64,000 nt of DNA from Brevundimonas goettingensis (GTDB lineage Bacteria > Pseudomonadota > Alphaproteobacteria > Caulobacterales > Caulobacteraceae): assembly GCF_017487405.1 (NCBI RefSeq), contig NZ_CP062222.1:1039001-1103000 (forward strand), read 5' to 3'. The position numbers and the translations under genes were made by a program. Shown here one piece after another: positions 43,512 to 51,426 of this stretch. Under the pieces are notes generated by a model. The model made no database searches. It was not told where the DNA came from and saw nothing but the letters and a program-made list of their open reading frames with translations. How positions within the stretch are numbered: the stretch's first letter is position 1; each line of letters begins with the position of its first letter.

Positions 43512-44174
43512 ATGGAAGAAGCCAAACCCCGCCCCAAGGTTCGCGCCCGCGCAGACGCGATCAAGCCGTTCCGTTGCAAGAACCTGATCGCGGTGATCGA
43601 GGACCCGTCCGACGTGAAGAACATCGGCACGGTGATCCGCAACGCCAACGCCTTCGGGGTCGAGAAGGTCTTCGTCGTGGACCCGAAGCGCGCCCTGCCG
43701 GACGACTGGCAGGACCTGCGCGGGGACCGGCAGGTGTCCAAGCTCTCGGTCTCGGCGGTGAAGTGGACCTTCGTGAAGCGGTTCGACAGCACCGATGACT
43801 GTTTCGACTATCTGGAGCAGAACAATTTCGTCTCCATCGTCACGTCGCCCCACGTGAAGGGCAAGGCGAGCGTGAACCTCGATGAGGGCGACTACACGGT
43901 ACAGACCAAGCTGGCCGTCTGGTTCGGCAGCGAGGCCGTGGGCATCAGCCCGCGCGCCGTCGAGCGCAGCGCCATGTGCGTCAGCATCCCCATGTTCGGG
44001 ATGATCGAGAGCCTGAACCTGGGCACCAGCTCGGGGATCGTCCTGTATGAGGTCGGCAAGCAGAGGCGGGCCTATCAGAGCCGCTATCGCCTGCGGAACA
44101 AGCGCGGCGAGCGTGAGACGCCCCTGCCGACGGTGATGCTCCAGGCGCCGGCCGAGCCCGAGGCGGTGGAGTAG
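43512..44174 (+). CDS. SpoU/TrmH-family RNA 2'-O-ribose methyltransferase
   Basis: 220 residues, SPOUT knot fold. Motif 1 NIGTVIRNANAFG (37-49) with the catalytic Arg, motif 2 VWFGSEAVGIS (136-146) and motif 3 SIPMFGMIESLNLGTSSGI (158-176). SAM-dependent methylation of a ribose 2'-OH in tRNA (TrmH, Gm18) or rRNA. No N-terminal RNA-binding L30e-like domain of the RlmB type is present, and the short C-terminal helix is closer to TrmH; the exact target is uncertain. Confidence 0.85.
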   Translation: MEEAKPRPKVRARADAIKPFRCKNLIAVIEDPSDVKNIGTVIRNANAFGVEKVFVVDPKRALPDDWQDLRGDRQVSKLSVSAVKWTFVKRFDSTDDCFDYLEQNNFVSIVTSPHVKGKASVNLDEGDYTVQTKLAVWFGSEAVGISPRAVERSAMCVSIPMFGMIESLNLGTSSGIVLYEVGKQRRAYQSRYRLRNKRGERETPLPTVMLQAPAEPEAVE

Positions 44175-44225
44175 CGTCTCATCTCTGGAACAGCGGCGCG
44201 CGCGTCTTGGGCGCATAGCCGCATC

Positions 44226-44426
44226 ATGACGCCACACCCGATTCCCGCCGACGCGACCACGATCTCCGCCGACGACCACGCCGACCTGTTCCTCGACACC
44301 GTTCGCGCCGCCATGGAGCGGCGGCGTTGGGAGCTGGGCGCGGAGGCGCTGGGAGACCTGAGCGACGAGGAGCTGGCCGCCGTGATCGAGGGGGCGATGA
44401 GCGAGGCCGGGGCGGCGCTGGGTTAG
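44226..44426 (+). CDS. Small acidic hypothetical protein
   Basis: 66 residues (MTPHPIPADATTISADDHADLF...ALGDLSDEELAAVIEGAMSEAG), acidic and helical, cytosolic. Not recognised. It starts 51 bases after the methyltransferase stop and could be in the same transcript. No strong ribosome-binding site is visible, which lowers confidence. Confidence 0.45.
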   Translation: MTPHPIPADATTISADDHADLFLDTVRAAMERRRWELGAEALGDLSDEELAAVIEGAMSEAGAALG

Positions 44427-44442
44427 GCCGAGCCGTCAGGGC

Positions 44443-44760
44443 CTACGGCACGAACTGGATGGTTTTGGCGAACTGGATGTCGCGCGGGCCAGGGGCGACG
44501 TGCTCGCCACGCATCAGGGCGACGGCGGCGTCGCCGAATCCGAGGCCGGGATGGGTCTCGCCCAGGACGTGGCAGTTCTCGACATCGCCATTGGCGCGGG
44601 CGGTGCATTCCAGGGTGACGGCGACGGCGGTCAGGACGGGGACGGCGGGCGTCGCCCGCGCTTCCCGCATCTGAACCGCCGGCTGCACGGGCTCGAGCGC
44701 GACTTCGACCCTGGGGGCGGTGTCGGACAGCAGGGCGGCGGCGAAGATGAGGGCGAGCAT
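44443..44760 (-). CDS. Small exported TonB-C-like protein
   Basis: 105 residues. Short signal peptide (MLALIFAAALLSDTA). The rest resembles the C-terminal TonB domain: VTLECTARANGDVENCHVLGETHPGLGFGDAAVALMRG...KTIQFVP. Many alphaproteobacteria have such stand-alone 'energy transducer TonB' domains. Two Cys may form a disulfide. Role unknown; it is not adjacent to ExbB/ExbD genes here. Confidence 0.6.
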   Translation of the reverse strand: MLALIFAAALLSDTAPRVEVALEPVQPAVQMREARATPAVPVLTAVAVTLECTARANGDVENCHVLGETHPGLGFGDAAVALMRGEHVAPGPRDIQFAKTIQFVP

Positions 44761-44823
44761 TGGAGGGTGATCCCGGTTCTGCGAGATCAATGGGCGGGCG
44801 ACGTTTCCGTTCCGTTCGAGATC

Positions 44824-45690
44824 TTAACGGGCGGCGGAGGCCTTCAGACTGTCGCTGAAAAGCTGCAGGGTCTCGGCTCCCGCGAGGCGGGCGCGGCTGT
44901 CGGGCTCGATCATCAGGCCGATGCGGCGGGTGAGGCCCCAGCCGGTCAGGGTGGCGACGGCGACGCCCTCGCCCTGGAACCCGCGCGGCAGGACGGTGAC
45001 GCCGAGCCCCGCGCGGACATAGGCCAGGGCCCGGTCGTCGTGGGTGGTGCGGGCGGCCATGAAGGGGCGCACGCCGCGGGCGGTGAAATAGCGGCTGGTC
45101 TCGGCCAGGGCCTCGCAGTGGCGGCGCACGATCATGGTCTCGGCCGCGACCTCCTCGGGAGCGACCTCGGGGCGGTGGGCGAGGGGGTGGGAGAGAGGCA
45201 TGGCCAAGCCGTAGTCCTCGACGAACAGCGGATCGCGCGCGGCGCCGTCCACGACCCCGATGGCTGCATCGACCCGACCCCGGCCGAGTAGGGCGGGCAG
45301 GTCGGATTGACGGCCCTCGACGATTTCGAGCCGTTCCGAGAGCGCGCTGTCCCGCAGGGCGGCCAGCGCCCGTTCGACCCAGGACGAGGGCAGGGTGGAG
45401 AGCAGGCCGAGGCGGATCAGCTTCTTCGGCGCCTCGGCGGGGGCGGCGGTCTCGGCCTCGAGGAAGGCGGCCTCGATGCGCCGGGCCTGGGCCGAGAGGC
45501 GGACGCCGGCGGCGGTCAGCTCGACCCGGCGGCTGTTGCGGATGAACAGAGTCTCGCCCAGCATCCGCTCCAGCTTCGCGATCCCGATGGACAATGTTGG
45601 TTGGGACACGCGGCAGTTGGCGGCGGCGCGGGAGAAGTTCCCACGGTCCACGACGGCAAGAAAATATCGCAGCAAGGTCCGGTCGAGCAT
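44824..45690 (-). CDS. LysR-family regulator, divergent from leucine degradation genes
   Basis: 288 residues: LysR winged HTH (LLRYFLAVVDRGNFSRAAANCRVSQPTLSIGIAKLERMLG) and effector domain. Divergent from ivd, so probably controls isovalerate/leucine degradation. Upstream on the minus strand a TATAGT box (45699-45704) lies only eight bases from the ATG, so the transcript may be leaderless. Starts with MLDRTLLRYFL, typical of the family. Confidence 0.87.
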   Translation of the reverse strand: MLDRTLLRYFLAVVDRGNFSRAAANCRVSQPTLSIGIAKLERMLGETLFIRNSRRVELTAAGVRLSAQARRIEAAFLEAETAAPAEAPKKLIRLGLLSTLPSSWVERALAALRDSALSERLEIVEGRQSDLPALLGRGRVDAAIGVVDGAARDPLFVEDYGLAMPLSHPLAHRPEVAPEEVAAETMIVRRHCEALAETSRYFTARGVRPFMAARTTHDDRALAYVRAGLGVTVLPRGFQGEGVAVATLTGWGLTRRIGLMIEPDSRARLAGAETLQLFSDSLKASAAR

Positions 45691-45794
45691 AGCGACAGAC
45701 TATACTGAAGCCTCGCCCAATTGAAATTTCCCGCGCGCGGCGGACGCGCTAGGGTGACGGCCAGACTCCCGTCAGAGGACCGAGGAAACTTCGC

Positions 45795-46958
45795 ATGAGC
45801 ATTCCCTTCGCCCCCCAGTCGATGGAGTTCGGCCTCGGCGAGAACGCCGACGCGATCCGCGAGACGACCGCCCGGTGGGCCGCCGACAAACTGGCGCCGC
45901 GCGCGGCCGAGATCGACGAGACCAACAAGTTCGCCCGCGACCTGTGGCCCGAGATGGGAGAGTTGGGCCTGCACGGCATCACGGTCGAGGAGGAATACGG
46001 CGGCCTCGGCATGGGCTACCTCGAGCATGTGGTGGCGATGGAAGAGGTGTCACGCGCCTCGGCCTCGATCGGCCTGAGCTACGGGGCCCACTCCAACCTC
46101 TGCGTCAACCAGATCCGCCGCTGGGGCAATGCGGAGCAGAAGGCGAAATATCTGCCCAGGCTGATCTCGGGCGAGCATCTGGGCTCGCTGGCCATGTCGG
46201 AGGCCGGCTCGGGCTCTGACGTCATGTCGATGCGGACCAGGGCCGAGGGCAAGGGCGACCGCTACATCCTGAACGGCACGAAATTCTGGATCACCAACTC
46301 CCCGACCGCCGATACCCTGGTGGTTTATGCCCGCACCGGCGAGGGCAACGGCGGGGTGACCGCCTTCCTGATCGAGAAGGGGATGAAGGGGTTCAGCGTC
46401 TCCAAGAAGCTGGACAAGATGGGGATGCGCGGCTCGGACACGGCGGAGCTGGTGTTCGAGGACTGCGAGGTCCCGGCCGAGAACGTCATGGGCGGCGAGG
46501 GGCGCGGGGCGGCGGTGCTGATGTCGGGCCTAGACTATGAGCGCACCGTCCTGTCGGGCGGGCCGCTGGGCATCATGCAGGCGGCGCTGGACGTGGTCCT
46601 GCCCTATGTCCGCGACCGCAAGCAGTTCGGCAAACCCATCGGCAGTTTCCAGCTGATGCAGGCCAAGGTCGCCGACATGTACGTCGCCCTGAACTCGGCC
46701 CGGGCCTATGTCTATGCGGTGGCGCGGGCCTGCGACGCGGGCAAGACGACGCGCTATGACGCGGCGGGGGCGATCCTGCTGGCGTCGGAGAATGCGGTGA
46801 AGGTGTCGCTGGAGGCCGTTCAGGCCCTGGGCGGCGCGGGCTATACGAAGGAATGGCCGGTCGAGCGGCTGGTCCGCGACGCCAAGCTCTATGATATCGG
46901 CGCCGGCACCAACGAGATCCGCCGCTTCCTGATCGGCCGCGAGCTGCTGGGGAGCTGA
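45795..46958 (+). CDS. ivd: Isovaleryl-CoA dehydrogenase
   Basis: 387 residues, FAD-dependent acyl-CoA dehydrogenase. Converts isovaleryl-CoA to 3-methylcrotonyl-CoA in leucine breakdown. The catalytic base is E249 in GLDYERTVLSGGPLGIMQA, the position characteristic of isovaleryl-CoA dehydrogenases; FAD contacts include LAMSEAGSGSDV and FWITNSPTAD, and the C-terminal AGTNEIRRFLIGREL is intact. GAGGAAAC precedes the ATG. The next pathway enzymes, mccB and mccA, are downstream but separated by inserted genes. Confidence 0.94.
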   Translation: MSIPFAPQSMEFGLGENADAIRETTARWAADKLAPRAAEIDETNKFARDLWPEMGELGLHGITVEEEYGGLGMGYLEHVVAMEEVSRASASIGLSYGAHSNLCVNQIRRWGNAEQKAKYLPRLISGEHLGSLAMSEAGSGSDVMSMRTRAEGKGDRYILNGTKFWITNSPTADTLVVYARTGEGNGGVTAFLIEKGMKGFSVSKKLDKMGMRGSDTAELVFEDCEVPAENVMGGEGRGAAVLMSGLDYERTVLSGGPLGIMQAALDVVLPYVRDRKQFGKPIGSFQLMQAKVADMYVALNSARAYVYAVARACDAGKTTRYDAAGAILLASENAVKVSLEAVQALGGAGYTKEWPVERLVRDAKLYDIGAGTNEIRRFLIGRELLGS

Positions 46959-46986
46959 TTGCTCTTCCGCACCGTCAAACCGATGC

Positions 46987-46992
46987 TATATT
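46987..46992 (+). promoter_or_regulatory. -10 box for a probable leaderless transcript of the TIR-like cassette
   Basis: TATATT ends seven bases before the ATG at 46999, so transcription would begin at or next to the start codon. There is no ribosome-binding site (the bases before ATG are TTCCTCCC). A weak -35, TTCCGC at 46964-46969, sits at a 17-base spacing. This gives the inserted cassette its own promoter right after ivd. Confidence 0.4.
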
Positions 46993-46998
46993 CCTCCC

Positions 46999-47184
46999 AT
47001 GGCAAAGACGTCCGGACATTTCTTGAGCTGGGTGAAGCGCGACGCTCTGTCCGGGCGATTCAATGGGGCCGTCGGCGAAACCACCACGCCGAAAGGACAT
47101 CGAGTGGTTCAGTTCTCGAAGCCCGCGAGAATCTCCGAGACGAAGCTGAAGGCCGCGATCGAAGCGCGCTCGGCGGCCAAATAG
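46999..47184 (+). CDS. Small basic protein paired with the TIR-like gene
   Basis: 61 residues, basic (MAKTSGHFLSWVKRDALSGRF, then TTTPKGHRVVQFSKPARISETKLKAAIEARSAAK). Not recognised. About a quarter of its codons end in A or T, clearly more than in ivd or mccB, which suggests later acquisition. The stop lies three bases before the next gene, so the two are a coupled pair; an antitoxin, immunity or adaptor role is possible but unsupported by motifs. Confidence 0.55.
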   Translation: MAKTSGHFLSWVKRDALSGRFNGAVGETTTPKGHRVVQFSKPARISETKLKAAIEARSAAK

Positions 47185-47187
47185 GAC

Positions 47188-47811
47188 GTGGCTCGCGCCC
47201 CCAAAGGCTATTACAAATCGGTCTTCATCAACGCTCCTTTCACGCCCGATCGCGCGGAGCTGTTCAATGCGATGGTGTTCACGGTGCAGGCCGCGGGCTT
47301 CGCGCCGCACTGCGCCCGGGAACTGGACAACGCCGGTCAGGTCCGGCTGGACAAGATCAAGGATCTGATCCGCACCTGTCATCTCGGCATTCACGACATC
47401 TCGTTCATGGCCCTGGACGGCGACGTGCCGCGCTTCAACATGCCGTTCGAACTGGGACTGTTTCTGGGGGCGTCGGCTTTCGGCGAGGGCTGGGTGGCGC
47501 GCAAGGCCTGCACTATCCTCGATGCAGAAGCCTTCCGGTATCAGCGAGCGCTGTCAGACATCGCCGGTCAGGATATCCGGACCCATGCGCTCGAGGCCGA
47601 CCAGGCGTCGGCACAGGTGAGAAACTGGCTCTCGCACCACTCGCGAAGCAAGGCACCGATCCTGGGGGCGGTCCCGATCTGGGGACTCTATCAGGCCTTC
47701 GAGGCAGAGTTGCCGGAACTGGCGGAAGCCAATGGCCTGATCGCCGACGACCTGACCTTCAGCGAGAGACGCTATATCGCGGGCGAGTGGCTTCGGGATC
47801 GCGTTCCATAA
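47188..47811 (+). CDS. TIR-like / deoxyribosyltransferase-fold protein, possible defence effector
   Basis: 207 residues from GTG 47188. The first 110 residues have the flavodoxin-like pattern of TIR-like and nucleoside 2-deoxyribosyltransferase-like proteins: [53 protein letters not shown], then [16 protein letters not shown] with a conserved Glu suited to NAD or nucleotide cleavage. The C-terminal half is helical and not recognised. Proteins of this general fold are common effectors in bacterial immunity. The gene sits with a small partner inside a leucine-degradation cluster, a usual sign of a mobile cassette. Enzyme activity and role are inference. Confidence 0.6.
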   Translation: MARAPKGYYKSVFINAPFTPDRAELFNAMVFTVQAAGFAPHCARELDNAGQVRLDKIKDLIRTCHLGIHDISFMALDGDVPRFNMPFELGLFLGASAFGEGWVARKACTILDAEAFRYQRALSDIAGQDIRTHALEADQASAQVRNWLSHHSRSKAPILGAVPIWGLYQAFEAELPELAEANGLIADDLTFSERRYIAGEWLRDRVP

Positions 47812-47863
47812 CGGCGGGCGACACACGCCGCCATCACGCCCCAACGATGGACTTCGGTATCAA

Positions 47864-49471
47864 ATGCCCCGTCTGACTTCCACGATCGATCCGAACAGCG
47901 CGGCGTTCAGGGCGCTGGATGCCCATAACCGGGCGCTGGCCGACGAGCTGCGCGCCAAGGTCGCGAAGGCGGCTCTGGGCGGGTCGGAGGCTTCGCGCGA
48001 GCGGCATGTGGCGCGGGGCAAGCTGTTGCCGCGTGACCGGGTCGAGCGGCTGCTGGACCCGGGTTCGCCCTTCCTCGAGGTCGCTCAGCTGGCCGCCAAC
48101 GGCATGTATGGCGATGCGAAAGACCCCGACGGGGCGCCGGGCGCGGGCATGATCTGCGGCGTCGGCCGGGTCTCGGGCCGGGAGGTGATGATCGTCGCCA
48201 ACGACCCGACGGTGAAGGGCGGCGCCTACTTCCCCCTGACGGTGAAGAAGCATCTGCGGGCGCAGGAGATCGCCGAGCAGAACAATCTGCCGTGTGTCTA
48301 TCTGGTAGATAGCGGCGGAGCCAACCTGCCGCATCAGGCCGAGGTGTTTCCCGACCGCGAACATTTCGGGCGCATCTTCTTCAACCAGGCGCGGATGTCG
48401 GCGCGCAACATCCCGCAGATCGCCTGCGTCATGGGGTCGTGCACCGCCGGCGGCGCCTATGTGCCCGCCATGTCCGACGAGACGGTGATCGTGCGCAACC
48501 AGGGCACCATCTTCCTGGCCGGTCCGCCGCTGGTGAAGGCCGCGACGGGGGAGGTCATCTCGGCGGAAGAGCTGGGCGGGGCCGAGACCCATGCCCGCAA
48601 GTCCGGCGTCGTCGATCACGTCGCCGAGAACGACGAGCATGCGCTCGAGATCGTCCGCGACATCGTGGGCCACATCAACAGCGTGAAGACGGTCAGCATC
48701 GACGTGCGCGAGCCCAAGGCTCCGGCGCTGGATCCCGAGGAGCTCTACGGCATCATCCCCGAGGATGTCCGCGCCCCCTATGACGTGCGCGAGGTCATCG
48801 CCCGGATGGTGGACGGGTCGGAGTTCGAGGAGTTCAAGCCGCTGTACGGATCGAGCCTGGTCTGCGGGTTCGCCCGCATCTGGGGCTATCCGGTCGCCAT
48901 CCTGGGTAACAACGGCGTGCTGTTCAGTGAGAGCGCGCAGAAGGGGGCGCACTTCATCGAACTGGCCTGCAAGCGCAAGATTCCGCTGGTCTTCCTGCAG
49001 AACATCAGTGGCTTCATGGTCGGCGGCAAATACGAGGCCGAGGGCATCGCCAAGCACGGGGCCAAGATGGTCACGGCGGTGGCGTCGGCGGAGGTGCCCA
49101 AGTTCACCATCCTGATCGGCGGGTCGTTCGGCGCGGGCAACTACGGCATGTGCGGCCGGGCCTATAGTCCGCGCTTCCTGTTCACCTGGCCCAACAGCCG
49201 GATCAGCGTCATGGGCGGGGAGCAGGCAGCATCCGTGCTGGCCACCGTCCACCGCGACGCCGACAGCTGGACCCCCGATCAGGCCGAAGCCTTCAAGGCG
49301 CCGGTGCGCCAGAAATACGAGGACGAGGGCAATCCCTACTACGCCACCGCCCGCCTGTGGGACGACGGAATCATCGACCCGGTTCAGACGCGAGACGTCC
49401 TCGGACTGGCCATTTCCGCGTCTTTGAATGCCCCGGTGCTGGACACGACGTTCGGAGTGTTCAGGATGTAG
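47864..49471 (+). CDS. mccB: 3-methylcrotonyl-CoA carboxylase, carboxyltransferase subunit
   Basis: 535 residues, the usual MccB length. Transfers CO2 from biotin to 3-methylcrotonyl-CoA to give 3-methylglutaconyl-CoA. N- and C-terminal carboxyltransferase domains are both complete: [41 protein letters not shown] (oxyanion region 1), [38 protein letters not shown] and [14 protein letters not shown]. Works with the biotin-carrying subunit mccA at 51427, which here is separated by three genes. Substrate assignment rests on sequence and on linkage to ivd. Confidence 0.94.
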   Translation: MPRLTSTIDPNSAAFRALDAHNRALADELRAKVAKAALGGSEASRERHVARGKLLPRDRVERLLDPGSPFLEVAQLAANGMYGDAKDPDGAPGAGMICGVGRVSGREVMIVANDPTVKGGAYFPLTVKKHLRAQEIAEQNNLPCVYLVDSGGANLPHQAEVFPDREHFGRIFFNQARMSARNIPQIACVMGSCTAGGAYVPAMSDETVIVRNQGTIFLAGPPLVKAATGEVISAEELGGAETHARKSGVVDHVAENDEHALEIVRDIVGHINSVKTVSIDVREPKAPALDPEELYGIIPEDVRAPYDVREVIARMVDGSEFEEFKPLYGSSLVCGFARIWGYPVAILGNNGVLFSESAQKGAHFIELACKRKIPLVFLQNISGFMVGGKYEAEGIAKHGAKMVTAVASAEVPKFTILIGGSFGAGNYGMCGRAYSPRFLFTWPNSRISVMGGEQAASVLATVHRDADSWTPDQAEAFKAPVRQKYEDEGNPYYATARLWDDGIIDPVQTRDVLGLAISASLNAPVLDTTFGVFRM

Positions 49472-49524
49472 GTCCGCGGCGAAACGACCGACGGACAAGA
49501 ACCATAAAAACGGGAAACATCAGG

Positions 49525-49938
49525 ATGCGGATGACGATGGGCGGAATCGCCCTGGCTGGAATCAGCCTTGTCGCGGGTTTGGCGCTCTCGGGATGCGGGG
49601 CGAAGGTCGAGAGCCTGCCGGCGCAGTTTCAGGGACAGTGGGCCCAGACGGCGGCCCTCTGCAATGACGCCGACGGGGTGTCGCGGTTGACGGTGTCGGC
49701 GAACGGATTGGGCTTCTACGAGGGGCACGGCGCCCTGTCGGGACCCGTAACGACCTTGGGCGAGCGGGCCAGCGGGACCTTCGACATGACAGGCGCAGAC
49801 TTCAATTACGAGGGCGTTCGCCCACGCGACCAGCGCCAGTCCGGCGAGCTGGTCCTGACCGACCACGGGGCGGGCCTGATCCTGACGCTTCAGGGCCACC
49901 GCCAGAACTATGTGCGCTGCACGGGCAATCGCGCATGA
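49525..49938 (+). CDS. Small predicted lipoprotein
   Basis: 137 residues. Lipobox LALSGC at the end of the signal sequence (MRMTMGGIALAGISLVAGLALSGC). The mature domain (FQGQWAQTAALCNDADGVSRLTVSANGLGFYEGHG...RQNYVRC) has two conserved Cys and the layout of small beta-barrel lipoproteins. The following gene encodes a similar domain (GEWNTSAAGCAD...TYVRC), so they are probably a duplicated pair. ATGs at 49525 and 49531 are both possible. It overlaps the next gene by four bases. Confidence 0.65.
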   Translation: MRMTMGGIALAGISLVAGLALSGCGAKVESLPAQFQGQWAQTAALCNDADGVSRLTVSANGLGFYEGHGALSGPVTTLGERASGTFDMTGADFNYEGVRPRDQRQSGELVLTDHGAGLILTLQGHRQNYVRCTGNRA

Positions 49939-50327
49939 TCGCCCTCCTGTCCTCGCTGGCGGGGGCGGCGCTGCTGACCGCCGCCGCAGGACAGGACGCC
50001 TCCCTGGCCCCGTTCGAAGGTGAATGGAACACCAGCGCCGCCGGCTGCGCCGATCTGGAGAGCCAGCACGGGCTGGCGATCGAGGGCGGCAAGATCGGCG
50101 GCTATGAATGGGGTGGCGATGTCGTCAGCGTGCGCTTGAGCCCTGGGGGCGAGGCTGCGGCCGACCTCGACTGGTGGGACATTAACGAGACCGGCTTTGA
50201 CGGGCGGCTGATCACGCACCGCAAGACCTGGGGCTTCGCCCTGTCTTCGGATCACAGGGCCCTGACCGTTCGTTTCGATGACGGAAGCCAGACCTATGTC
50301 CGCTGTCCTGGGGATCGACCGGGATGA
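49935..50327 (+). CDS. Small exported protein, paralogue of the preceding lipoprotein
   Basis: 130 residues. Signal peptide MIALLSSLAGAALLTAAAG, then the same short domain as its neighbour: EGEWNTSAAGCADLE, VRLSPGGEAAADLDWWDINE, and C-terminal SQTYVRCPGDR. No lipid-attachment Cys. Function unknown. Coupled by an ATGA overlap to the gene before it; its stop is nine bases from that of the convergent methyltransferase gene. Confidence 0.6.
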   Translation: MIALLSSLAGAALLTAAAGQDASLAPFEGEWNTSAAGCADLESQHGLAIEGGKIGGYEWGGDVVSVRLSPGGEAAADLDWWDINETGFDGRLITHRKTWGFALSSDHRALTVRFDDGSQTYVRCPGDRPG

Positions 50328-50335
50328 GGGATCGA

Positions 50336-51346
50336 TCAGGCGGCCTTCTGGACGATCAGCCCGAACGAGGTCGTGGCATAGCCCTGCAGCGCCAGAACCA
50401 GAGAAGGTTCGGAATGGTAGGGTGGCACGTCGATGAACTGGTCCATGGGGCGGTCACCGGCGGTGAAGTCGAGCGGCGCGACCCGATGCCCCTTTTCCTC
50501 AAGGCGTCGGGCGAGCCTTTCGAAGTCCCGGCGACGGAACAGCACCGTGGTCTCGTGGTCGAGCGTGTCGGTGTTGGAGGACAGGTTGAGTTCGGTGGTG
50601 TGGATGGCCCAACCGCCCGGCTTGAGGGTGGCCAGCGAGTTCTCCACGAAATCGAGCCCCAGATCGATCGATCCGAGATGTTCGAACGCACAGGCGGACC
50701 AGCAGAAGTCAAATCCCTTCAGGTTCTGGTCGATCGCGTTCATGTCGCACACCTGGAACGACACGTTGAGCGCGAAGGTCTGGTCATCGCAGATGTCCGG
50801 GCGCCGCAATCCCTCGAGGCTCGCCGCGTGCTCCACAGAGCGGGTCCAGCCGGCCGAATGCGCGGACTCATGGGCCATGTCGGTGCCCACGATCGCGCAG
50901 CCGTAGTGGGCGAACAACGCGCTCAGGGGCTCTCGCCCGACGCCAAAGCCGAGACCGCGCGACCCCGGTCGCAACTGGTCCCGCTCCCAGAGCGCCTGGA
51001 TGATATAGGCGAACTCCCACTGTTTGCGGTGGTAGGCGGGGCGAACCCCGATCCGCTGCATCCAGTAGGCGAACCAGGGCTGTTCGAAATACTCCTGGCG
51101 ACAGGCCGACGACATCGGGAAAACGTTCCGGAGCGGTTTGCCCGGCGGAATGCGCGACGGTGTTTCAAGCGCCGACTGATCCGGCAAAAGGGCGTTGCGC
51201 AGGATCAGGCGCATCTCGCGCTGGTGAATGTCGAACTTGTGTTCAAGGCGGGCCAGTCGCGTCGCCGTGCGCGCCTCGACGAAGATATTGCGGTTGCGCC
51301 AGCTCTGGCGAAGCCGCTGCAGAGGGGTTTTCAACAGCGCGATCAT
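50336..51346 (-). CDS. SAM-dependent methyltransferase-like protein
   Basis: 336 residues. The Rossmann-like SAM motif appears as GSRGLGFGVGREPLSALFAHYGCAIVGTDM, followed by FDFCWSACAFEHLGSIDLGLDFVENSLATLKPGGWAIHTTE (motif IV to post-motif region). An N-terminal helical region of about 100 residues (RLARLEHKFDIHQREMRLILRN) is reminiscent of methyltransferases in glycan-modification clusters. Substrate unknown. It lies opposite to the flanking leucine-degradation genes and so is probably an insertion, not part of that pathway. Confidence 0.7.
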   Translation of the reverse strand: MIALLKTPLQRLRQSWRNRNIFVEARTATRLARLEHKFDIHQREMRLILRNALLPDQSALETPSRIPPGKPLRNVFPMSSACRQEYFEQPWFAYWMQRIGVRPAYHRKQWEFAYIIQALWERDQLRPGSRGLGFGVGREPLSALFAHYGCAIVGTDMAHESAHSAGWTRSVEHAASLEGLRRPDICDDQTFALNVSFQVCDMNAIDQNLKGFDFCWSACAFEHLGSIDLGLDFVENSLATLKPGGWAIHTTELNLSSNTDTLDHETTVLFRRRDFERLARRLEEKGHRVAPLDFTAGDRPMDQFIDVPPYHSEPSLVLALQGYATTSFGLIVQKAA

Positions 51347-51426
51347 GGTGTGGCGCCGCCCCCGTTCAAACCTGGACTTAACTAGGCGATCTCGCCAAAC
51401 GTGTCACCCGCAAGAGTGGAATTCCG

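Noticed and set aside
47834..49498. 554-codon minus-strand frame opposite mccB
   Set aside because: Antisense shadow with Arg/Gly/His-rich text; mccB motifs are complete on the plus strand.
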